A DNA stretch of 8,783 nucleotides from contig JAIOPW010000383.1 of NCBI GenBank assembly GCA_021413665.1, positions 1 through 8,783 of the forward strand, in the 5' to 3' direction. The notes beneath the pieces are model-generated. The model saw only the letters and a list, made by a program, of their open reading frames with translations. It was not told the DNA's origin and did no database searches. The DNA is from Rhodocyclales bacterium (GTDB taxonomy: Bacteria > Pseudomonadota > Gammaproteobacteria > Burkholderiales > Rhodocyclaceae). Of the stretch, positions 5,422 to 8,783 are shown piece after piece (position 1 is the stretch's first letter; each line of letters starts with the position of its first letter). The translations under genes were made by a program, and so were the position numbers.

Positions 5422-6813
5422 TCAATCTGCCGCGACGACGACCGTGACCAGATTTTCAGCCTTCACGTGGCGGGTAAAGGCGGCCTTTACCTGCTCGACG
5501 GTGACGGCCCTCACCCTGGCGGGAAAATCATCGAGGTAGGTCAGGGGCAGGCCGTAGAAACCGATGGCCGACAGGTAGCCAAGCAATTTGGCGTTGCTGT
5601 CCATGCGCAGCGCGAGGCCGTCGACCATGTTCTTCTTGGCGGCGGCCAGTTCCTTCGGCGTCGGTCCCCTGGCGATGTAGTCGGTCAGCACTTCGTCGAC
5701 TACCTTGAGCGCGTCGCCGACCTGCTCGCGCTTGGTCTGCAAGCCGATCTCGAAGGGGCCCTCGAGCTTGCGCGGCGCGAAGTAGGAGTACACGCTGTAG
5801 GCGTAGCCGCGCTTCTCCCGCACCTCCTTCATCAGGCGCGAGACGAAGCCGCCACCACCGAGGGTGTAGTTCCCCACCAGCAGCGGGAAATAGTCGGGAT
5901 CGCCGCGCGAGATCGCGGGCAAACCGATATGGACATGGCTCTGCGCCGCGGGATGGGCGACCTTGATCGTCTCGCGCTGCGGCTTCTTCACCGCCGGCGG
6001 AACCAGATCGGCGCCGCCCGGCGGCAGGGCTTCGGTCAGGCGCTGGGCGACGGCCTCGGCCTCGGCGCGCGAGATGTCGCCGATGATGGCGACGATGGCA
6101 CCCTTGGCGCCGTAATGGCTGCGGTGAAACGCCACCAGATCTTCCCGCGTAATTGCGCTGACGCTTTCCACGGTGGGGCTGGCGCCATAGGGATGGCCGG
6201 GGTAGATCGCCGCCGCAAATCGTTTGCCGGCAATGGCGTCGGGCCGCGTCTCGGCTTCGCGGATGCTGGCGATGCTGCGTCCCTTTTCGCGCTCCAGCAC
6301 GGACTGCGGGAAAGTCGGCGCTGACAATACGGTGCGCATCAGTTCCAGCGCCGCCTCGCGTTCCGGTTTTGACGCAAGCGTGCGCAAGCTGACGCTGGCG
6401 CGATCGCTATCCACTCCGCCGCCCAGGCGTGCGCCGATGTCGACCAGGCGGCCGGCGATCTTTTCTTCATCCAGCTCGGCGGCGCCGGCTTCCAGCAGAC
6501 TGCGGGTCAAGCCGGCAAGGCCGGACTTGGCGGCGGGAACGAACACGCCGCCGCCCGCAAAATCGATCTGGACATCGAGGATCGGCACCACGCGGGTTTC
6601 GACAAAATACACTTTGGCCCCCGAGGGCGCGGTCCAGTGCGCGATCTGGACGCCCGCCAAAGCCAGGCTTGATGTCAGGGACGTCAGCAGGCAGATCAAC
6701 GTGAAACGAGTTCGTGAGCGCCCTACAATAATCGAGCGAAGCGAGCCAAACAACAGTAGCCCCGCCCCGGGGCGGGGATGGGGGTGGGGGGCGTTCAATT
6801 TGCTTTGCTTCAT
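5422..6813 (-). CDS. M16 peptidase-family protein lacking the zinc motif (partner subunit)
   Basis: This 463-residue exported protein has two M16 domains but no HxxEH. Where the first M16 protein has HALEH, this one has GLTRS (101-105), so the zinc ligands and catalytic glutamate are absent. It keeps the second-domain motif REKRGYAYSVYSYF (332-345) with Arg335 and nearby tyrosines, which in heterodimeric M16B enzymes (described for Sphingomonas SPH2681/SPH2682) supplies the R/Y pair to the partner's active site. I infer it is the non-catalytic half of a periplasmic heterodimer. The ATG at 6813 overlaps the upstream TGA (TGATG) and has a GAGG 7 nt upstream, so this start is well supported. The hydrophobic signal core (FTLICLLTSLTSSLALA, 37-53) nevertheless lies unusually far from the start, because residues about 8-33 are encoded by a GC-rich palindromic repeat. 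The stop is 3 nt before rsmD. Confidence 0.9.
   Translation of the reverse strand: MKQSKLNAPHPHPRPGAGLLLFGSLRSIIVGRSRTRFTLICLLTSLTSSLALAGVQIAHWTAPSGAKVYFVETRVVPILDVQIDFAGGGVFVPAAKSGLAGLTRSLLEAGAAELDEEKIAGRLVDIGARLGGGVDSDRASVSLRTLASKPEREAALELMRTVLSAPTFPQSVLEREKGRSIASIREAETRPDAIAGKRFAAAIYPGHPYGASPTVESVSAITREDLVAFHRSHYGAKGAIVAIIGDISRAEAEAVAQRLTEALPPGGADLVPPAVKKPQRETIKVAHPAAQSHVHIGLPAISRGDPDYFPLLVGNYTLGGGGFVSRLMKEVREKRGYAYSVYSYFAPRKLEGPFEIGLQTKREQVGDALKVVDEVLTDYIARGPTPKELAAAKKNMVDGLALRMDSNAKLLGYLSAIGFYGLPLTYLDDFPARVRAVTVEQVKAAFTRHVKAENLVTVVVAAD
6715..6795. repeat. GC-rich palindromic repeat inserted in frame in the M16 N-terminal region
   Basis: The segment contains a perfect 18-bp palindrome, CCCCGCCCCGGGGCGGGG, at 6760-6777, next to a G-rich run (GGGGGTGGGGGG, 6780-6791 on the plus strand). 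On the minus strand it encodes a proline/histidine-rich peptide (APHPHPRPGAG) and then LLLFGSLRSIIVGRS. This resembles the peptides read from short dispersed intergenic repeats of the CCCCCACCCCCATCCCC...GGGG kind that I recall from betaproteobacterial genomes. The boundaries are estimates, set where the encoded peptide stops looking like a signal peptide. Its length is close to a multiple of three and the frame stays open. No second copy occurs in this window, so dispersed status is inferred. Confidence 0.5.
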
Positions 6814-8177
6814 CAGTGCCTCACTGCCCCGAAGGACTTTCTTGGTTTGGTTTGTTCGACGGGTTGGGGATCGAGCACGGCAATGGTCAGCGTGTCATCC
6901 TTGAAGTATTTCCTGGCCACCGCCCGCACCTCGTCGGCGGTCACGCTTTTCAGTTTCTCGAGCAGGAGGTCGATGTCTCGCCACGACTGTCCGGCGGCCT
7001 CGATGCCGCCTATTTCCATCGCCTGCGCCATCAGCGAATCCCGCTTATAGACTTGCGCGGCAATCGACTGGATCTTGACGCGGTCAAGTTCCTCGGCCGA
7101 CACGCCTTCGTCCTGGATGCGCTTGATCTCGGCCCGCAGCGCGGCTTCGAGGTCGGCAATGGTTTTGCCTTCCGCCGGCTGGCCGTCGACGACAAAACTC
7201 GCCTCGCCACGCAGGGTACCGTCATAGCCGGCACCGGCCGATTGGGCGACGCGGCTGCCGCGCACCAGATTCCTGGCAAAGCGCGAGGCATCGTGGCCGT
7301 CGAGTACTGACGCCAGCACGTCGAGGGCGTAGGGGTCGCGATCCTTCTGGACGTCGCGCAGCCTGGGCATCTTCCACGCCATGGCGAGGTAGGGAAGCTT
7401 GGCCGGTGCCTTGACGCTGACGCGGCGGATGCCCGCCTGCTCGGGCTCGTTCTGCGGCTTGCGCTCCGGCAGTGCGTGCGTCTTGTGCGAACCGTAGAAT
7501 TTCTGTGCCAGGCGAAACACCTCGCGGTGATCGACATCGCCCACCACCACCACGTAGGCGTTGTTCGGCGCATACCACTGCCGATACCAGTCGCGGGCAT
7601 CCTGCCAGGTCATGTGTTCGAGATCGTCCATCCAGCCGATGATCGGGCGGCGATAGGGATGTGCCTGGAACATCGCCGAGTTCAGCGCTTCGTGCACCAG
7701 CGCTTGCGGATTGTCGTCGGTGCGCAGCCGCCGCTCCTCCATCACCACCTTTATTTCCGACGCGAATTCAGTGGCGTCCAGCTTCAGATTCGCCATGCGG
7801 TCGGCTTCGAGTTTCATCATTTCCGGCAGCGCACCCTTGGGCACAATCTGGAAATAGGCGGTGTAATCGCGACTGGTGAAGGCATTGTCGCGGCCTCCGG
7901 CTTCGGCCACGCGCCTGTTGAACTCGCCCGGGCGAAGATTTCTGGTGGCCTTGAACATCAGGTGTTCCAGCGCATGAGCGACGCCCGAGGTGCCGTCTTT
8001 TTCGTCCATGCTGCCGGCGCGGTACCAGACCATGTGCACGGCAGTCGGCGCGCGACGGTCTTCCTTGACGATGACGCGCAAGCCGTTGGCAAGCGTCGTT
8101 TCAAACGGGTTGGCAAGAGTCGGGGCCGGCGACACGGCGACAGCCAGTACGGCGCAGGCGGCAAGCAATGGTTTCAT
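6813..8177 (-). CDS. M16 family zinc metallopeptidase, catalytic subunit, periplasmic
   Basis: The 454-residue precursor begins with a signal peptide (MKPLLAACAVLAVAVS, likely cut after PTLA at 22). The inverted zinc motif is H68-A-L-E71-H72, and the third zinc ligand Glu147 follows at the family spacing (HxxEH-x74-E, in VVMEERR). Glu71 is the general base. The C-terminal domain lacks the R-G-x-x-Y motif and has RGSRVAQSAGAGY in its place, so the Arg/Tyr contribution would come from the M16 protein encoded immediately downstream. Its substrate is unknown; family members degrade peptides or process small proteins. A pair of M16 genes between rsmD and ftsY is a recurrent proteobacterial arrangement (PA0371/PA0372 beside ftsY in Pseudomonas, from memory). 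It is first in the five-gene run. No good Shine-Dalgarno sequence is visible before the ATG. A lipobox reading of LAAC at residue 8 is unlikely because the n- and h-regions would be too short. Confidence 0.94.
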   Translation of the reverse strand: MKPLLAACAVLAVAVSPAPTLANPFETTLANGLRVIVKEDRRAPTAVHMVWYRAGSMDEKDGTSGVAHALEHLMFKATRNLRPGEFNRRVAEAGGRDNAFTSRDYTAYFQIVPKGALPEMMKLEADRMANLKLDATEFASEIKVVMEERRLRTDDNPQALVHEALNSAMFQAHPYRRPIIGWMDDLEHMTWQDARDWYRQWYAPNNAYVVVVGDVDHREVFRLAQKFYGSHKTHALPERKPQNEPEQAGIRRVSVKAPAKLPYLAMAWKMPRLRDVQKDRDPYALDVLASVLDGHDASRFARNLVRGSRVAQSAGAGYDGTLRGEASFVVDGQPAEGKTIADLEAALRAEIKRIQDEGVSAEELDRVKIQSIAAQVYKRDSLMAQAMEIGGIEAAGQSWRDIDLLLEKLKSVTADEVRAVARKYFKDDTLTIAVLDPQPVEQTKPRKSFGAVRH

Positions 8178-8201
8178 GTCTGGTCGGGTCGGTTTGAGCG
8201 G

Positions 8202-8229
8202 TTGGGGAGGAAGGGGCTTCTGCTAGAAT
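8202..8229 (+). promoter_or_regulatory. Candidate ftsY promoter with extended -10
   Basis: TGC-TAGAAT at 8221-8229 is an extended -10 with five of six consensus bases. TTGGGG at 8202-8207 is a partial -35 (first three bases) at 16 bp. Transcription would start near 8236, about 43 nt upstream of the ftsY ATG. Just downstream, CGCGC (8238-8242) and GCGCG (8249-8253) can pair around a 6-nt loop, placing a small hairpin at the 5' end of the message. This is inferred from sequence only. Confidence 0.42.
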
Positions 8230-8278
8230 CCCCGAGTCGCGCATCTTAGCGCGGGTCCTGCTTCCGACCGCATTCCGC

Positions 8279-8783
8279 ATGTTTGGTTTCCTGAAAACTA
8301 AGGACGACTCCGCCGCTCCGGCCGCAGCGCCCGCAGCGCCGAAAGCGTCGTGGAGCGAGCGCCTCAAGGCCGGTCTGTCGCGCACCCGCGAAACGCTCAA
8401 CACGCCGCTGACCGAGCTCTTCAGCCGGTCGAAGATCGACGATGAACTGTTCGACGACCTGGAAACCACACTCCTGATGGCGGATTGCGGCGTCGAGGCT
8501 ACGCAATGGCTGCTCGGCGAACTCAGAGCCACTGTCAAGCGCGAAAGGCTGGAAACGCCGGCGCAACTCCGGTCCGCTTTGGCACTGGGGCTGCGAACCC
8601 TGCTCGCGCCGCTTGAGCAGACGCTGGATGCGGGCGGCCACCAGCCCTTCGTGATAATGATCGCCGGCGTCAATGGCGCCGGCAAGACCACCTCGATCGG
8701 CAAACTGGCCAAGCACTTCCAGGGCCAGGGCAAGAGTGTCCTGCTGGCCGCCGGCGACACCTTTCGCGCCGCCGCGCGCGAGC
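8279..8783 (+). CDS. ftsY: Signal recognition particle receptor FtsY (5' part, runs off the window)
   Basis: FtsY is the SRP receptor GTPase that docks ribosome-nascent chain-SRP complexes at the inner membrane and hands them to SecYEG. The window holds the first 168 codons. After the start MFGFLKTK there is an Ala/Pro-rich linker of only about 15 residues, then the membrane-binding and N-domain helices (WSERLKAGLSRTRETLNTPL, then DDELFDDLETTLLMADCGV). The G domain begins with the P-loop GVNGAGKTT at 130-138, and DTFRAAARE at 160-168 is the second nucleotide motif at the edge. The long acidic A domain of E. coli FtsY is absent, as in many other bacteria. The ATG at 8279 is the only sensible start, although no Shine-Dalgarno sequence is seen. 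It diverges from the M16-rsmD operon; ftsE and ftsX usually follow. Confidence 0.96.
   Translation, partial: MFGFLKTKDDSAAPAAAPAAPKASWSERLKAGLSRTRETLNTPLTELFSRSKIDDELFDDLETTLLMADCGVEATQWLLGELRATVKRERLETPAQLRSALALGLRTLLAPLEQTLDAGGHQPFVIMIAGVNGAGKTTSIGKLAKHFQGQGKSVLLAAGDTFRAAARE

Noticed and set aside
5161..6324. A 387-codon plus-strand open frame opposite rsmD and the second M16 gene
   Set aside because: It is an antisense shadow with no family motif. The minus-strand genes have intact catalytic or structural motifs throughout.
8139..8177. Lipoprotein reading of the first M16 protein (LAAC ending at residue 8)
   Set aside because: The cysteine is too close to the start to leave a normal n- and h-region, and a standard signal peptidase I site follows at about residue 22.
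8101..8760. Minus-strand open frames of 219 and 156 codons opposite ftsY
   Set aside because: The plus strand encodes FtsY with P-loop and DTFRAA motifs; the minus-strand translations are low-complexity Ser/Arg-rich and unlike any family I know.

Overview
The window is GC-rich bacterial chromosome, and gene content and order point to a betaproteobacterium (Rhodocyclales or a near relative is my best guess; I cannot fix the genus). It is densely packed core genome: no insertion sequence, integrase, CRISPR array, toxin-antitoxin pair or phage gene is visible, and no stretch over 300 bases lacks a gene. I looked for an undescribed system and did not find one. The points worth a second look are small and local.

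Left block, minus strand, read right to left from about 3183 to 1: a periplasmic TPR protein related in position and sequence to Pseudomonas LbcA, then lolB (outer-membrane lipoprotein receptor), ispE (isoprenoid precursor kinase) and a tRNA-Gln(UUG) cut off by the window edge. The three protein genes overlap at their junctions (1 nt and 8 nt), so they form one translationally coupled unit. In this arrangement prs normally follows the tRNA, beyond the left edge. mutM (formamidopyrimidine-DNA glycosylase) lies on the plus strand, diverging from the TPR gene across an 86-bp promoter region.

Right block, minus strand from 8177 to 4124: two adjacent M16 peptidase genes, rsmD (16S rRNA methyltransferase), coaD (phosphopantetheine adenylyltransferase) and a 2[4Fe-4S] ferredoxin. 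Junctions are a 1-nt overlap, a 3-nt gap, a 4-nt overlap and a 24-nt gap, again one operon. mutM and the ferredoxin gene converge with 29 bp between them. ftsY (SRP receptor) starts on the plus strand at 8279 and runs off the right edge.

The two M16 proteins look like a split-active-site pair: the first carries the zinc motif HxxEH and the second lacks it but keeps the Arg/Tyr motif of the partner subunit. The second also has a GC-rich palindromic repeat in frame between its start codon and the hydrophobic core of its signal peptide. This is the most unusual feature in the window. Other notes are a TTG start for rsmD two codons after an in-frame stop, and an LbcA-like protein that appears to be soluble rather than a lipoprotein.
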